A DNA stretch of 64,000 nt from Pseudomonas sp. ACN8 (GTDB lineage: Bacteria; Pseudomonadota; Gammaproteobacteria; Pseudomonadales; Pseudomonadaceae): assembly GCF_002303925.1 (NCBI RefSeq), contig NZ_MRCS01000002.1, forward strand, positions 62,001-126,000, read 5' to 3'. Made by a program: the position numbers and the translations under genes. A model generated the notes under the pieces. It saw only the letters and a list, made by a program, of their open reading frames with translations, ran no database searches and was not told the DNA's origin. Below, in pieces: positions 18,348-28,488 of the stretch; position 1 is the stretch's first letter; each line of letters begins with the position of its first letter.

Positions 18348-18815
18348 GTGCGACTGCGACTGATCGCCGTCGGTTCACGCATGCCCAAATGGGTGGAAGA
18401 AGGCTGGCATGAATATGCCAAGCGTCTTCCGTCCGAACTGGCGCTGGAACTGGTGGAAATTCCGCTCAATACCCGTGGCAAGAACGCCGACGTGGCCCGT
18501 TTCATCCGTCAGGAAGGCGAAGCCATGCTGGCCAAGGTCGGGCCGAACGAGCGGATTGTCACTCTCGAAGTCCATGGCAAGCCCTGGAGCACCGAGCAAC
18601 TGGCGGTCGAACTCGATCGCTGGCGGCTGGACTCGCGCACGGTCAACTTCATGGTCGGCGGCCCCGAAGGGCTGGCGCCGGAAGTCTGTGCCCGGGCTGA
18701 CCAGCGCTGGTCGTTGTCGCCGCTGACCTTGCCGCACCCGCTGGTGCGTATCCTGATCGGCGAACAGATGTACCGTGCCTGGACCGTGCTGTCCGGTCAC
18801 CCTTACCACAAGTAG
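18348..18815 (+). CDS. rlmH: 23S rRNA pseudouridine-1915 N3-methyltransferase RlmH
   Basis: A 155-residue SPOUT methyltransferase of full family length, beginning with a GTG codon ([19 protein letters not shown]). The trefoil-knot AdoMet site is in [10 protein letters not shown] and the C-terminal [18 protein letters not shown] is nearly invariant. It methylates pseudouridine 1915 in helix 69 of assembled 70S ribosomes. Coupled with rsfS upstream (9 bases) and mrdA downstream (10 bases). Confidence 0.97.
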   Translation: MRLRLIAVGSRMPKWVEEGWHEYAKRLPSELALELVEIPLNTRGKNADVARFIRQEGEAMLAKVGPNERIVTLEVHGKPWSTEQLAVELDRWRLDSRTVNFMVGGPEGLAPEVCARADQRWSLSPLTLPHPLVRILIGEQMYRAWTVLSGHPYHK

Positions 18816-18825
18816 CTCTGCCCTC

Positions 18826-20721
18826 ATGTCCCAGCCGATCCGCATCAAGGACCACGAAAAAGACGCCCGTCTGGTGCGTGGCCGCGTCGTGTTCGGGGCC
18901 ATTGCAGTGGTGGCGCTGATTGGGGTGCTGATCGCGCGCCTGTATTTCCTCCAGGTGATTCAGTACGAGTATCACTCGACACTCTCGGAAAACAACCGCG
19001 TCCATGTGCAGCCGATTCCGCCGCCCCGTGGGCTGATTTTCGACCGCAACGGTGTCGTCATTGCCGATAACCGGCCCAGCTTCAGCCTGAGCATGACCCG
19101 CGAGCGCTCTGGCGATTGGCAGCAAGTGCTCGATGTAATCGTCCAGGTGCTGGAGCTGACGCCTGAAGATCGGGTGGTTTTCGAGAAGCGCATGCGCCAG
19201 GGGCGTCGGCCGTTCGAGCCGGTGCCGATCCTGTTCGAGTTGACCGAAGAGCAGATCGCGCGAATTGCCGTGAACCAGTTCCGCCTGCCAGGTGTGGAAG
19301 TGGTCGCGCAACTGGTCCGTCACTATCCGCAGGGTGCGCATTTTGCGCACTCGGTGGGTTACATGGGGCGGATCAACGAGAAAGAGCTGAAGACTCTGGA
19401 TCCGGTGAGTTACAGCGGCACCCATCAAATTGGCAAAACCGGCATCGAGCGTTTCTACGAGCCGGAGTTGCACGGCCAGGTGGGTTACGAGGAAGTCGAG
19501 ACCAACGCCCGGGGCCGCGTACTGCGGGTGCTCAAGCGTACCGATCCGATTCCCGGCAAGGACATCGTCCTGAGCCTGGACATCAAATTGCAGGAAGCCG
19601 CCGAAGCTGCGCTCGGTGGTCGTCGTGGCGCGGTGGTAGCGCTGGACCCGAAAACCGGCGAAGTGCTGGCGATGGTCAGCCAACCGAGTTTCGACCCGAA
19701 CCTGTTCGTCACCGGCATCAGCTTCAAGGCCTATTCCGAGCTGCGCGACTCCATCGACCGGCCGCTGTTCAATCGCGTGCTGCGCGGTCTGTATCCACCA
19801 GGCTCGACCATCAAGCCGGCGGTAGCGATTGCCGGCCTGGATGCCGGCGTGGTGACGGCGTCGACCCGAGTGTTCGACCCCGGTTACTACATGCTGCCCA
19901 ACTACGATCACAAATACCGTAACTGGAACCGTACCGGCGACGGTTTTGTCGACCTCGATACGGCGATCATGCGTTCCAACGACACCTACTTCTATGACCT
20001 GGCCCACAAGCTTGGGATCGATCGGCTGTCGGCATACATGACCAAGTTCGGTATTGGCCAGAAGGTCTCCCTGGACATGTTCGAAGAGTCGCCGGGGCTG
20101 ATGCCGTCCCGCGAGTGGAAGCGTGCGACCCGTCGCCAGGCATGGTTCCCGGGCGAGACGCTGATTCTGGGGATCGGCCAGGGCTACATGCAGTCGACTC
20201 CGTTGCAGTTGGCCCAGGCCACTGCGTTGGTGGCCAACAAAGGCATCTGGAATCGTCCGCACCTGGCCAAGACCATCGAGGGCGTGAAACCGGTGGATGA
20301 GAATCCGATGCCGGACATCATCCTGCGCGACCCGTCGGACTGGACCAAGGTCAACCACGGCATGCAGCAGGTTATGCACGGTGCCCGTGGTACGGCGCGC
20401 AAAGCCTCGATCGGCGCGCAATACCGGATCGCCGGCAAGTCGGGTACGGCCCAGGTGGTCGCGATCAAACAGGGTGAGAAGTATGACCGTTCCAAGGTTC
20501 AGGAACGCCATCGCGACCACGCCTTGTTCGTCGGCTTCGCGCCGGCCGACGACCCGAAAATCGTAGTATCGGTGATGGTCGAGAACGGCGAGTCCGGCTC
20601 CGGCGTGGCCGCGCCGGTGGTGCGTCAGGTCATGGACGCCTGGCTCCTGGACCAGGACGGTCGGTTGAAGCCCGAATACGCCAGCCCTATCAGTGCAGAG
20701 GCTACCGCCCGTGATGAATAA
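18826..20721 (+). CDS. mrdA: Penicillin-binding protein 2 (elongasome transpeptidase)
   Basis: A 631-residue class B penicillin-binding protein. It has a short cytoplasmic tail, one membrane anchor (about residues 20-45), the dimerisation region (PRGLIFDRNGVVIADNRP) and a transpeptidase domain with SxxK as PGSTIKP, SxN as SND, and KTG as KSGTAQ. It crosslinks peptidoglycan with the RodA glycosyltransferase in the Rod complex and sets rod shape; called pbpA in P. aeruginosa. The ATG at 18826 follows rlmH by ten bases and the 3' end overlaps rodA by eight. Confidence 0.97.
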   Translation: MSQPIRIKDHEKDARLVRGRVVFGAIAVVALIGVLIARLYFLQVIQYEYHSTLSENNRVHVQPIPPPRGLIFDRNGVVIADNRPSFSLSMTRERSGDWQQVLDVIVQVLELTPEDRVVFEKRMRQGRRPFEPVPILFELTEEQIARIAVNQFRLPGVEVVAQLVRHYPQGAHFAHSVGYMGRINEKELKTLDPVSYSGTHQIGKTGIERFYEPELHGQVGYEEVETNARGRVLRVLKRTDPIPGKDIVLSLDIKLQEAAEAALGGRRGAVVALDPKTGEVLAMVSQPSFDPNLFVTGISFKAYSELRDSIDRPLFNRVLRGLYPPGSTIKPAVAIAGLDAGVVTASTRVFDPGYYMLPNYDHKYRNWNRTGDGFVDLDTAIMRSNDTYFYDLAHKLGIDRLSAYMTKFGIGQKVSLDMFEESPGLMPSREWKRATRRQAWFPGETLILGIGQGYMQSTPLQLAQATALVANKGIWNRPHLAKTIEGVKPVDENPMPDIILRDPSDWTKVNHGMQQVMHGARGTARKASIGAQYRIAGKSGTAQVVAIKQGEKYDRSKVQERHRDHALFVGFAPADDPKIVVSVMVENGESGSGVAAPVVRQVMDAWLLDQDGRLKPEYASPISAEATARDE

Positions 20722-21856
20722 CTTCGATCGCATGCTCTCCAGTGAGGATGTGATGCGTCGCCGTGCGACGCTGCTGCAACGCCTGCACATTGACGGCCCG
20801 CTGCTGATCCTGCTGTTGACCCTCGCCGCCGGCAGCCTGTTCGTGCTGTATTCGGCCAGCGGCAAGAGCTGGGATCTGCTGGGCAAGCAAGCCACTTCGT
20901 TCGGCATCGGCCTGGTGTCGATGATCGTCATTGCCCAGTTCGAGCCGCGATTCATGGCGCGCTGGGTGCCGCTGGGCTACGTGGTCGGAGTGATGCTGTT
21001 GCTGGTGGTGGACATCATGGGCCACAACGCCATGGGCGCTACCCGCTGGATCAACATTCCCGGGGTGATCCGCTTCCAGCCCTCGGAATTCATGAAGATC
21101 CTGATGCCGGCGACTATTGCCTGGTACTTGTCCAAACGCACCTTGCCGCCCCAGCTCAAGCATGTGGGCGTCAGCCTGATGCTGATCGGCGTGCCGTTCA
21201 TTCTGATCGTGCGCCAACCGGACCTCGGCACTTCGCTGCTGATCCTGGCCGGCGGCGCTTTCGTGCTGTTCATGGGTGGCCTGCGCTGGCGCTGGATCCT
21301 CAGCGTGCTGGCCGCCGCCGTTCCCGTGGCGATTGCCATGTGGTTCTTCATCATGCACGACTACCAGAAACAGCGGATCCTGACGTTCCTCGACCCGGAG
21401 AGCGATCCGCTCGGTACGGGATGGAACATCATCCAGTCCAAGGCAGCCATCGGCTCCGGTGGTGTGTTCGGCAAGGGCTGGTTGCTGGGCACCCAGTCAC
21501 ACCTGGACTTCCTGCCGGAAAGTCATACCGACTTCATCATTGCCGTATTGGGCGAAGAGTTCGGCCTGGTGGGGATCTGCGCGCTGTTGCTGATCTACCT
21601 GCTGTTGATCGGCCGCGGCCTGGTGATTACCGCCCAGGCGCAGACATTGTTCGGCAAGTTGCTCGCGGGCAGCCTGACCATGACGTTTTTTGTTTATGTT
21701 TTCGTCAACATCGGTATGGTCAGTGGCCTGTTGCCGGTGGTGGGGGTGCCGTTGCCGTTCATTAGCTACGGAGGAACTTCGCTGGTGACGCTACTGTCAG
21801 CGTTTGGGGTTTTGATGTCGATCCATACCCATCGCAAGTGGATCGCGCAGGTTTGA
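20714..21856 (+). CDS. rodA: SEDS peptidoglycan glycosyltransferase RodA
   Basis: A 380-residue SEDS-family protein with about ten membrane segments. Signature regions are QPSEFMKILMPATIAWYLSK (given as QPSEFMKI) and the C-terminal VGVPLPFISYGGTSL. It polymerises lipid II during elongation in complex with PBP2, whose gene overlaps it by eight bases. The ATG at 20714 is chosen; the longer frame from 20693 lies within mrdA. Confidence 0.97.
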   Translation: MNNFDRMLSSEDVMRRRATLLQRLHIDGPLLILLLTLAAGSLFVLYSASGKSWDLLGKQATSFGIGLVSMIVIAQFEPRFMARWVPLGYVVGVMLLLVVDIMGHNAMGATRWINIPGVIRFQPSEFMKILMPATIAWYLSKRTLPPQLKHVGVSLMLIGVPFILIVRQPDLGTSLLILAGGAFVLFMGGLRWRWILSVLAAAVPVAIAMWFFIMHDYQKQRILTFLDPESDPLGTGWNIIQSKAAIGSGGVFGKGWLLGTQSHLDFLPESHTDFIIAVLGEEFGLVGICALLLIYLLLIGRGLVITAQAQTLFGKLLAGSLTMTFFVYVFVNIGMVSGLLPVVGVPLPFISYGGTSLVTLLSAFGVLMSIHTHRKWIAQV

Positions 21857-21873
21857 ATAAGGTGAAATTTTCA

Positions 21874-22884
21874 ATGCAGGTAATGCGTGGCTGGGCGACT
21901 CGATACGCGCCATGGGTCGGCCTGGTAAGCATCCTAGGCACCATGCAGGAAGCGTTGGCCGGCGACTACGAAGGCTCACCCCAGGTGGCTGAATTCGTCG
22001 GTGAAATGACCCGCGACTACGGTTTCGCCGGTGAACAATTGATGGGCGTGTTCCGCGAAGCCGAGCGCAAGCAGTCGATTCTGGACGCCATCTCGAAGCC
22101 CGCCGAACGGGTCAAGCAGTGGAGCGAGTATCGCCCGATGTTCATCACCGATGCGCGCATTGCCCGGGGTGTGGATTTCTGGCGTCAGCACGAAGCGGTG
22201 TTGGCCCGTGCCGAGCAGGAATACGGCGTGCCGGCCCAGGTGATTGTCTCGATCATCGGCGTTGAAACCTTTTTCGGCCGTAATACCGGAAATTTCCGGG
22301 TGATCGATGCCTTGTCGACCCTGGGTTTCGACTATCCTCCCCGTGCCGAGTTTTTCCGCAAGGAATTGCGTGAGTTCCTGCTGCTGGCCCGTGAAGAGCA
22401 GGTCGATCCGTTGACGCTCAAAGGCTCCTACGCCGGCGCCATGGGATTGCCGCAATTCATGCCGAGCAGTTTCCGCGCCTATGCGGTGGATTTCGACGGT
22501 GATGGCCATATCAACATCTGGACCAACCCGGACGATGCCATCGGCAGTGTCGCCAGTTACTTCAAGCGTCATGGCTGGGTCGCCGGCGAACCGGTGGTCA
22601 GCCGCGCCGATGTCCGTGGCGATCATGTCGACGAAGGCTTGACCACGGGAATCGAGCCGACGAAAACCGTCGGGGAGTTGCGAGCCCTGGGGTGGTCAAG
22701 TCATGATGCGCTGCGCGATGATATGCCGGTTACTGCGTTCCGCCTGGAAGGCGACAATGGCTCCGAGTACTGGATGGGCCTGAAGAATTTTTACGCGATC
22801 ACGCGATATAACCGCAGCGTGATGTACGCCATGGCCGTACATCAACTGTCTGAACAGCTGGTCCAAGCACGGGGCGTCAAGTAA
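21874..22884 (+). CDS. sltB1: Lytic transglycosylase SltB1 (MltB family)
   Basis: A 336-residue family-3 lytic transglycosylase. The catalytic glutamate is in IGVETFFGRNTG; YAGAMGLPQFMPSSF and VDFDGDGHINIW follow. The N terminus has a cleavable signal ending around ALAG and no lipobox, matching the soluble periplasmic SltB1 found next to rodA in P. aeruginosa (PA4001) rather than lipoprotein MltB. The ATG at 21874 follows AAGGTG. It overlaps rlpA by one base. It cleaves glycan strands to 1,6-anhydromuropeptides and is expected to work with the elongasome. Confidence 0.93.
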   Translation: MQVMRGWATRYAPWVGLVSILGTMQEALAGDYEGSPQVAEFVGEMTRDYGFAGEQLMGVFREAERKQSILDAISKPAERVKQWSEYRPMFITDARIARGVDFWRQHEAVLARAEQEYGVPAQVIVSIIGVETFFGRNTGNFRVIDALSTLGFDYPPRAEFFRKELREFLLLAREEQVDPLTLKGSYAGAMGLPQFMPSSFRAYAVDFDGDGHINIWTNPDDAIGSVASYFKRHGWVAGEPVVSRADVRGDHVDEGLTTGIEPTKTVGELRALGWSSHDALRDDMPVTAFRLEGDNGSEYWMGLKNFYAITRYNRSVMYAMAVHQLSEQLVQARGVK

Positions 22885-23897
22885 TGCGGGCATTGCCTAT
22901 CAATAAACCCCTGAAGCTGATGGCATTCGCCGCGCTGGCAATGCTGGTCGCCAGTTGTTCGACCAGCCGCGCGCCGGCCCAGAAGGCCAGCAGCACCGCC
23001 GTGCGCACGACGCCGGGGCTGGACATCAACCGCGCCCACAAGGATGGCGCGCCATGGTGGGATGTCGATGTTTCGCGTATCCCGGACGCCACGCCGACCC
23101 TGCATACCGGCCCGTACAAGGCCGCTCCATACTCAGTGCTAGGTAAAACCTACTTTCCGCTGCAAGAGTCCAAGACTTACGTGCAGTCGGGTACGGCGTC
23201 CTGGTACGGCACCAAATTTCACGGTCAGAACACCGCCAACGGCGAAGTGTATGACCTGTACGGCATGAGTGCCGCACACAAGACTTTACCGCTGCCGAGT
23301 TATGTCCGGGTGACCAACCTGGACAACAACAAGACCGTGATCCTGCGAGTTAACGACCGCGGTCCGTTCTATTCGGACCGGATCATCGACTTGTCCTACG
23401 CTGCCGCCAAGAAACTCGGTTACGCCGAAACTGGCACCGCGCGGGTCAAGGTCGAAGGCATCGACCCGCAGCAATGGTGGGCTGCCAAGGGCCGTCCGGC
23501 ACCATTAATGCTCAATGAACCGAAAGTCGCGCAGAATAGCGCCCCGGTGATCACGGCGTCGGCCGGCACTGTCGAGCAATGGACGCCACCGCCGCAGCAA
23601 CACGCCGCCGCCGTCGTTCCTGTTCAACTTGCCGACGCAAAAAAAAACGCTTCTGCACAAGCGTCTGGCCAGTATCTGCAGGTGGGCGCGTTCGCCAACC
23701 CGGACGCTGCAGAACTCCTGAGATCGAAGCTCAGCGGGATGGTGAGCGCTCCGGTGTTCATCAGCTCGATCGTGCGCAATCAGCAGACCCTGCATCGGGT
23801 TCGCCTGGGCCCGATCGGATCGCCGGGTGAAATCCAGCAGGTGCAGAATAGTGTGCGGCTGGCCAATCTCGGTTCGCCAAGCGTTGTAACTGAGTAA
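22884..23897 (+). CDS. rlpA: Septal-ring lytic transglycosylase RlpA
   Basis: A 337-residue lipoprotein (lipobox LVASC, Cys25). It contains a double-psi beta-barrel domain (SGTASWYGTKFHGQNTANGE, RVNDRGPF; about 100-195) and a C-terminal SPOR domain (about 265-335; YLQVGAFANPDAAELL). In P. aeruginosa RlpA cuts glycan strands that lack stem peptides and helps daughter-cell separation; SPOR directs it to denuded septal glycan. Its ATG overlaps the sltB1 stop (TAATG). Confidence 0.96.
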   Translation: MRALPINKPLKLMAFAALAMLVASCSTSRAPAQKASSTAVRTTPGLDINRAHKDGAPWWDVDVSRIPDATPTLHTGPYKAAPYSVLGKTYFPLQESKTYVQSGTASWYGTKFHGQNTANGEVYDLYGMSAAHKTLPLPSYVRVTNLDNNKTVILRVNDRGPFYSDRIIDLSYAAAKKLGYAETGTARVKVEGIDPQQWWAAKGRPAPLMLNEPKVAQNSAPVITASAGTVEQWTPPPQQHAAAVVPVQLADAKKNASAQASGQYLQVGAFANPDAAELLRSKLSGMVSAPVFISSIVRNQQTLHRVRLGPIGSPGEIQQVQNSVRLANLGSPSVVTE

Positions 23898-24011
23898 TAC
23901 GTAGGACTTGATTGACGGTTCATCTGCGGTTTTGGGGGGTGAACCAGGTTGTTGGCTCTTCGAAGAACAAAAGCCCGGCAAAGGGTGATTGGAGTGAGCA
24001 ACTGAACACGC

Positions 24012-24033
24012 GATGACTCGTTAGAAAGTCATC
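24012..24033 (+). promoter_or_regulatory. Hairpin in the rlpA-dacA spacer
   Basis: GATGACT, eight-base loop, AGTCATC, followed by TGATTAGTTTTG. It could be a weak terminator of the mrdA-rlpA transcript or lie in the dacA leader 50 bases before its start. Confidence 0.35.
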
Positions 24034-24082
24034 TGATTAGTTTTGCCCTTGGGCAGTTTCCATTAGCGATTTCGAGAGACGG

Positions 24083-25240
24083 ATGAACATCACCACCTTT
24101 GCCAAACGCCTGTTCCTGCTAGTCCCGCTGCTCCTCTCACCCGCCGCATTCGCGGTCGAGATGATGCCTTCGCCACCACAACTGGCTGCCAAGGCCTATG
24201 TGCTCATGGATGCCAGCAGCGGCAACGTGCTGGTCGAGAACAACGGTGACCAGCGTCTGCCGCCGGCCAGCCTGACCAAGCTGATGACGGCGTACATCGC
24301 TACCCTGGAAATCCGTCGTGGCCAGATCGGCGAAAACGATCCGGTGACCGTCAGCGAGAATGCCTGGCGTACCGGCGGTTCGCGGATGTTCATCAAGGTC
24401 GGCTCGCAAGTCACTGTCAGCGACCTGCTGCACGGCATCATCATCCAGTCGGGCAACGACGCCAGTGTCGCGCTCTCCGAGCACATTGCCGGTAGCGAAG
24501 ACGCCTTTGCCGACCTGATGAACAAGACCGTCGCCGACCTGGGCATGACCAACACCCACTTCATGAACCCGACCGGCCTGCCGAACCCTGAGCACTATTC
24601 GTCGGCTCACGACATGGCTGTGCTGGCTCGCGCGATCATCCACGAAGACCCGGCTCATTACGCGATCTACTCGCAGAAAGAGTTCTTCTGGAACGGCATC
24701 AAGCAACCGAACCGTAACCTGCTGCTGTGGCGCGACAAGACTGTCGACGGTCTGAAAACCGGCCACACCGACGAAGCCGGCTACTGCATGGTGTCCTCGG
24801 CCGTACGTGATGGCATGCGCCTGATCGCCGTGGTCTTCGGCACCAACAGCGAAGTGGCCCGTGCCGCCGAAACCCAGAAGCTGCTGACCTACGGTTTCCG
24901 CTTTTTCGAAACCCAGACCTTCTACCAGAAGGGCACCGAGCTGGCTCAGGCTCCGGTCTGGAAAGGCTCGACCAACCAGGTCAAGGCCGGCCTGGCGCAA
25001 GACCTGACCATGACCCTGCCAAAAGGCCAGTTGAAAAAGCTCGCTGCCAGCATGACCATGAACCCGCAGCTGATCGCGCCAATCGCCAAGGGCGACGTAA
25101 TCGGTAAAGTCGAAGTGAAACTGGACGACAAGGTGGTGCACAGCGCCGATCTGATCGCTCTGGACGCTGTCGAAGAGGGTGGTATCTTCCGCCGCATGTG
25201 GGATAGCATCCGTCTATTCTTCTACGGCTTGTTCAACTGA
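24083..25240 (+). CDS. dacA: D-alanyl-D-alanine carboxypeptidase (PBP5/6 family)
   Basis: A 385-residue low-molecular-mass penicillin-binding protein (dacC, PBP5, in P. aeruginosa). It has a signal peptide ending AFA, SxxK as SLTK, SxN as SGN and KTG in LKTGHTDEAG. The PBP5 C-terminal beta domain follows (from about 275) and the protein ends with the amphipathic anchor MWDSIRLFFYGLFN. It trims terminal D-Ala from pentapeptides in the periplasm. A 185-base gap separates it from rlpA, so it may have its own promoter. Confidence 0.96.
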   Translation: MNITTFAKRLFLLVPLLLSPAAFAVEMMPSPPQLAAKAYVLMDASSGNVLVENNGDQRLPPASLTKLMTAYIATLEIRRGQIGENDPVTVSENAWRTGGSRMFIKVGSQVTVSDLLHGIIIQSGNDASVALSEHIAGSEDAFADLMNKTVADLGMTNTHFMNPTGLPNPEHYSSAHDMAVLARAIIHEDPAHYAIYSQKEFFWNGIKQPNRNLLLWRDKTVDGLKTGHTDEAGYCMVSSAVRDGMRLIAVVFGTNSEVARAAETQKLLTYGFRFFETQTFYQKGTELAQAPVWKGSTNQVKAGLAQDLTMTLPKGQLKKLAASMTMNPQLIAPIAKGDVIGKVEVKLDDKVVHSADLIALDAVEEGGIFRRMWDSIRLFFYGLFN

Positions 25241-25257
25241 TAGTGTGCACCTGCATG

Positions 25258-25285
25258 GCCCTGCGCTGATCCGGCGCGGGGCTTT
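25258..25285 (+). terminator. GC-rich hairpin after dacA
   Basis: GCCCTGCGC, seven-base loop, GCGCGGGGC, then TTT: a nine-pair stem with one G-U. The U tract is short, so termination may be partial before the ybeD-lipBA genes. Confidence 0.55.
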
Positions 25286-25323
25286 GCCGTCGCCACGGCT
25301 TACGCTTACGAGGCCGTTACGCC

Positions 25324-25599
25324 ATGACCGATACCGAAGTAAAGGCGCCAAAGATCGAATTCCCTGCCAATGATTACCCGGTTAAGGTGATCAGCGACAC
25401 CGGCGTGGGCAACAAGGACAGGATCATCGACATCGTTCGCAAACATGCAACGATCAACGATGAGCGTGTTGACGAGCGCCAGAGCAGCAACGGTAAATAC
25501 ACCACCATTCAGTTGCACATCGTCGCGACCGACCAGGACCAGCTGTACAACATCAACAGCGAACTGCGGGCAACCGGTTTCGTGCACATGGTGCTGTGA
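25324..25599 (+). CDS. DUF493 (YbeD) family protein
   Basis: A 91-residue ferredoxin-like fold protein of the YbeD family ([13 protein letters not shown] near the N terminus and ATGFVHMVL at the end). It is conserved next to lipB in many gammaproteobacteria; the function is unknown, with a proposed regulatory role in lipoate metabolism resting on position only. The stop overlaps the lipB ATG. Confidence 0.94.
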   Translation: MTDTEVKAPKIEFPANDYPVKVISDTGVGNKDRIIDIVRKHATINDERVDERQSSNGKYTTIQLHIVATDQDQLYNINSELRATGFVHMVL

Positions 25600-26246
25600 T
25601 GTCCGGTGTGCTGGGCTTTCGCGAGCTCGGCCAGATGGCTTACGAGCCTGTCTGGCATGCCATGCAACGCTTCACCAACGAACGCGGCAACGATGCCGCC
25701 GACGAGGTCTGGCTGGTTGAGCATCCTGCGGTGTTCACCCAGGGCCAGGCCGGCAAGGCCGAGCATCTGCTGCTTCCAGGTGATATTCCGGTGGTGCAGG
25801 TCGACCGTGGTGGTCAGGTGACCTATCACGGCCCAGGCCAGCTGGTGGCTTATCTGCTGCTGGACGTGCGCAAGCTCGGGTTTGGCGTGCGCGATCTGGT
25901 CAGCCGGATGGAGCAATGCCTGATCGAGCTGCTGGCCAGTTACGGTGTCACCGCCGTGGCCAAGCCCGATGCACCGGGTGTCTACGTCGACGGGGCGAAA
26001 ATCGCCTCCCTGGGTCTACGGATCCGCCATGGTTGTTCCTTTCACGGCCTGGCCTTGAATGTGGACATGAACCTGGAACCGTTTCGACGGATTAATCCCT
26101 GCGGCTACGCCGGGCTGGCGATGACCCAGCTGAGCGATCACGCAGGATCGATTGAATTTGCCGAGGTAAGTGCCCGGCTGCGTGCGCAGCTCGTCAAACA
26201 CCTCGACTATGCTGAGCAGACGACCCTCACGGGCGGAATCGACTGA
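25599..26246 (+). CDS. lipB: Lipoyl(octanoyl) transferase LipB
   Basis: A 215-residue enzyme with the LipB signature [16 protein letters not shown], the lysine in [11 protein letters not shown] and the acyl-thioester cysteine in NPCGYAG. It moves octanoate from acyl carrier protein to lipoyl domains of 2-oxoacid dehydrogenases and the glycine cleavage H protein. The ATG at 25599 overlaps the ybeD stop (TGATG). LipA, the next enzyme, starts one base after the stop. Confidence 0.96.
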   Translation: MSGVLGFRELGQMAYEPVWHAMQRFTNERGNDAADEVWLVEHPAVFTQGQAGKAEHLLLPGDIPVVQVDRGGQVTYHGPGQLVAYLLLDVRKLGFGVRDLVSRMEQCLIELLASYGVTAVAKPDAPGVYVDGAKIASLGLRIRHGCSFHGLALNVDMNLEPFRRINPCGYAGLAMTQLSDHAGSIEFAEVSARLRAQLVKHLDYAEQTTLTGGID

Positions 26247-26247
26247 T

Positions 26248-27270
26248 ATGACTACTGATGCAGTGCAAACCATGATCCCGACGCTCGATGTCACCGAGCG
26301 CCCGGCCCCGCGTCCCAAGGTTGAAGCCGGCGTCAAGCTGCGCGGCGCCGAAAAGGTTGCACGCATCCCGGTGAAGATCATTCCGACCACCGAACTGCCG
26401 AAGAAGCCGGACTGGATTCGCGTACGCATCCCGGTTTCGCCGGAGGTCGACCGCATCAAGGCCCTGCTGCGCAAACACAAGCTGCACAGTGTGTGCGAAG
26501 AAGCCTCCTGCCCGAACCTGGGCGAGTGTTTCTCCGGTGGCACCGCGACTTTCATGATCATGGGTGACATCTGCACCCGTCGCTGCCCGTTCTGCGACGT
26601 CGGCCACGGTCGTCCGAAGCCACTGGACGTCAACGAGCCTGAAAGCCTGGCCATTGCCATCGCTGACCTGCGCCTGAAGTACGTGGTGATCACCTCGGTG
26701 GACCGCGACGACCTGCGTGACGGCGGTGCTCAGCACTTTGCCGATTGCATCCGTGAAATCCGCAAGCTGTCGCCGAATGTGCAGCTCGAAACCCTGGTCC
26801 CGGACTACCGTGGCCGCATGGATATCGCGCTGGAAATCACTGCCGCCGAGCCACCGGATGTGTTCAACCACAACCTGGAAACCGTGCCGCGCCTGTACAA
26901 GGCTGCGCGTCCGGGTTCGGACTACCAGTGGTCGCTGACCCTGCTGCAACGCTTCAAGCAGATGATGCCGCACATTCCGACCAAGTCCGGTCTGATGCTG
27001 GGCCTGGGCGAGACCGACGAAGAAGTCATCGAAGTCATGAAGCGCATGCGCGAGCACGACATCGACATGCTGACCCTCGGCCAGTACCTGCAACCGTCCC
27101 GCAGTCACTTGCCGGTGCAGCGTTTCGTGCACCCGGATACCTTCGCCTGGTTCGCCGAGGAAGGCTACAAGATGGGCTTCAAGAACGTTGCCTCCGGTCC
27201 ATTGGTACGTTCCTCGTATCACGCCGACGAGCAGGCCAAGCTGGTCAAGGCCGAGCTGATGTCGTCCTGA
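26248..27270 (+). CDS. lipA: Lipoyl synthase LipA
   Basis: A 340-residue radical-SAM enzyme. The auxiliary cluster motif is [12 protein letters not shown] and the radical-SAM CxxxCxxC motif is CTRRCPFC. It inserts two sulfurs into octanoyl groups placed by LipB. The ATG at 26248 is preferred to a longer frame from 26170 inside lipB. An intrinsic terminator follows the stop by about 20 bases and closes the unit. Confidence 0.97.
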   Translation: MTTDAVQTMIPTLDVTERPAPRPKVEAGVKLRGAEKVARIPVKIIPTTELPKKPDWIRVRIPVSPEVDRIKALLRKHKLHSVCEEASCPNLGECFSGGTATFMIMGDICTRRCPFCDVGHGRPKPLDVNEPESLAIAIADLRLKYVVITSVDRDDLRDGGAQHFADCIREIRKLSPNVQLETLVPDYRGRMDIALEITAAEPPDVFNHNLETVPRLYKAARPGSDYQWSLTLLQRFKQMMPHIPTKSGLMLGLGETDEEVIEVMKRMREHDIDMLTLGQYLQPSRSHLPVQRFVHPDTFAWFAEEGYKMGFKNVASGPLVRSSYHADEQAKLVKAELMSS

Positions 27271-27291
27271 TCGACGCAATGAAATGAAAAG

Positions 27292-27327
27292 CGCCCGCAC
27301 GGCACCCAGCCTCGCGGGCGTTTTTTT
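27292..27327 (+). terminator. Rho-independent terminator of lipA
   Basis: CGCCCGC, fifteen-base loop, GCGGGCG, then seven T residues. Canonical form and position. Confidence 0.9.
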
Positions 27328-27444
27328 GCCTGGCCGGTGGCAATGGCTGTTTTTTCCTGCAACCTGCGGGGCAACGGTTCCTCTTCTGTTTGTCCCCGTT
27401 CCTGACTACTGTGTGCTGAAGATTTCACGCAGGGAGATTCACGG

Positions 27445-28395
27445 ATGACCGCTCGACCGACCCACACCCTTTGCCCTCATGCTCCCGTCCCGGCATTGCC
27501 GTCGGAAGGCATGATCGGCGTCATCGCACCTGCCGGTCCCGCGCCGCTGGACACCGACAAGGCGGTGCAATGGATGCGCGCCCGGGGTTATTCACTGAAA
27601 GTGTATCCCGGGGTCTACGAAAAAAACGGCTACCTGGCCGGTAGCGACGAGGTGCGACTCGGCGATCTGCATGCAGCGTTCGCCGATAGGGAGGTGGATG
27701 CCATCATCTGCCTGCGTGGGGGTTACGGCACGCCGCGACTGCTCGACCGCATCGATTTTGATTTGCTGCGTGACAACGCCAAGCCGTTCGTCGGCTACAG
27801 CGACATCACTGCGCTGCATTTGGCGATCAGTCGTTATGCCGGCTTCGTGACCTTTCATGGTCCGATGCTCAATGCCGACCTGTTGGGTGACAAGCAAATA
27901 CCTACGGAGTCTTCGTTCTTCAACATGCTGCGCGGGCAGGTGAGGGCGGGCACGGTGCTGGCTCATCCGGTGGCTTACCCGCTGACCACGATCGAGCCGG
28001 GCGTGGCTCATGGGCGTTTGCTCGGAGGCAATCTGGCCATGATCGCCGCGACCATGGGCACGCCTTACGAGATTGACGCCGAGGGCGTCATTCTGTTGAT
28101 CGAGGACATCAACGAGCCGCTGTATCGCATCGATCGGTTGCTCACCCATCTGCGTCTGGCAGGCACGTTGCACAAGCTGCGCGGTGTGTTGGTCGGGGAT
28201 GTGGCGGGGGTTGAGGTGGCAGCGCTGGACAGGTTGCTCAAGCAGACCTTCGAGCCATTGAAGATTCCGGTGCTGTCCGGGTGGCGCAGCGGGCATTGCG
28301 ACCCGAACCTGACGCTGCCCATGGGGGCGTTGGTCAGGCTGGATGCGGGGAGCAAGGAATTGGTGCTGGAGCAGGATGTGGTGGTCAGGCGCTAG
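27445..28395 (+). CDS. ldcA: L,D-carboxypeptidase LdcA (MEROPS S66)
   Basis: A 316-residue cytoplasmic serine peptidase. The nucleophile lies in GYSDITALH, the glutamate in LLIEDINEP and the histidine in WRSGHCDPN, the Ser-Glu-His set known for P. aeruginosa LdcA. It removes the terminal D-Ala of recycled murein tetrapeptides, so it works with Mpl encoded earlier in this window. No signal peptide is present, as expected. It appears to be a single-gene unit between the lipA terminator and a REP pair. Confidence 0.92.
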   Translation: MTARPTHTLCPHAPVPALPSEGMIGVIAPAGPAPLDTDKAVQWMRARGYSLKVYPGVYEKNGYLAGSDEVRLGDLHAAFADREVDAIICLRGGYGTPRLLDRIDFDLLRDNAKPFVGYSDITALHLAISRYAGFVTFHGPMLNADLLGDKQIPTESSFFNMLRGQVRAGTVLAHPVAYPLTTIEPGVAHGRLLGGNLAMIAATMGTPYEIDAEGVILLIEDINEPLYRIDRLLTHLRLAGTLHKLRGVLVGDVAGVEVAALDRLLKQTFEPLKIPVLSGWRSGHCDPNLTLPMGALVRLDAGSKELVLEQDVVVRR

Positions 28396-28416
28396 ATTTT
28401 TATCGCCTGTTAGTCA

Positions 28417-28486
28417 GTCATCGCGAGCAGGCTCGCTCCCACATTGATTTGTGTCGTTAATATGGGAGCGGGCTTGCCCGCGAAGC
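28417..28486. repeat. REPIN with two different arm types
   Basis: CATCGCGAGCAGGCTCGCTC (near 28418) faces ATGGGAGCGGGCTTGCCCGC (28462). The arms differ more than in any other pair here, and also in the CGCGAT versus CGCGAAG end. It lies between convergent genes. Confidence 0.8.
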
Positions 28487-28488
28487 TT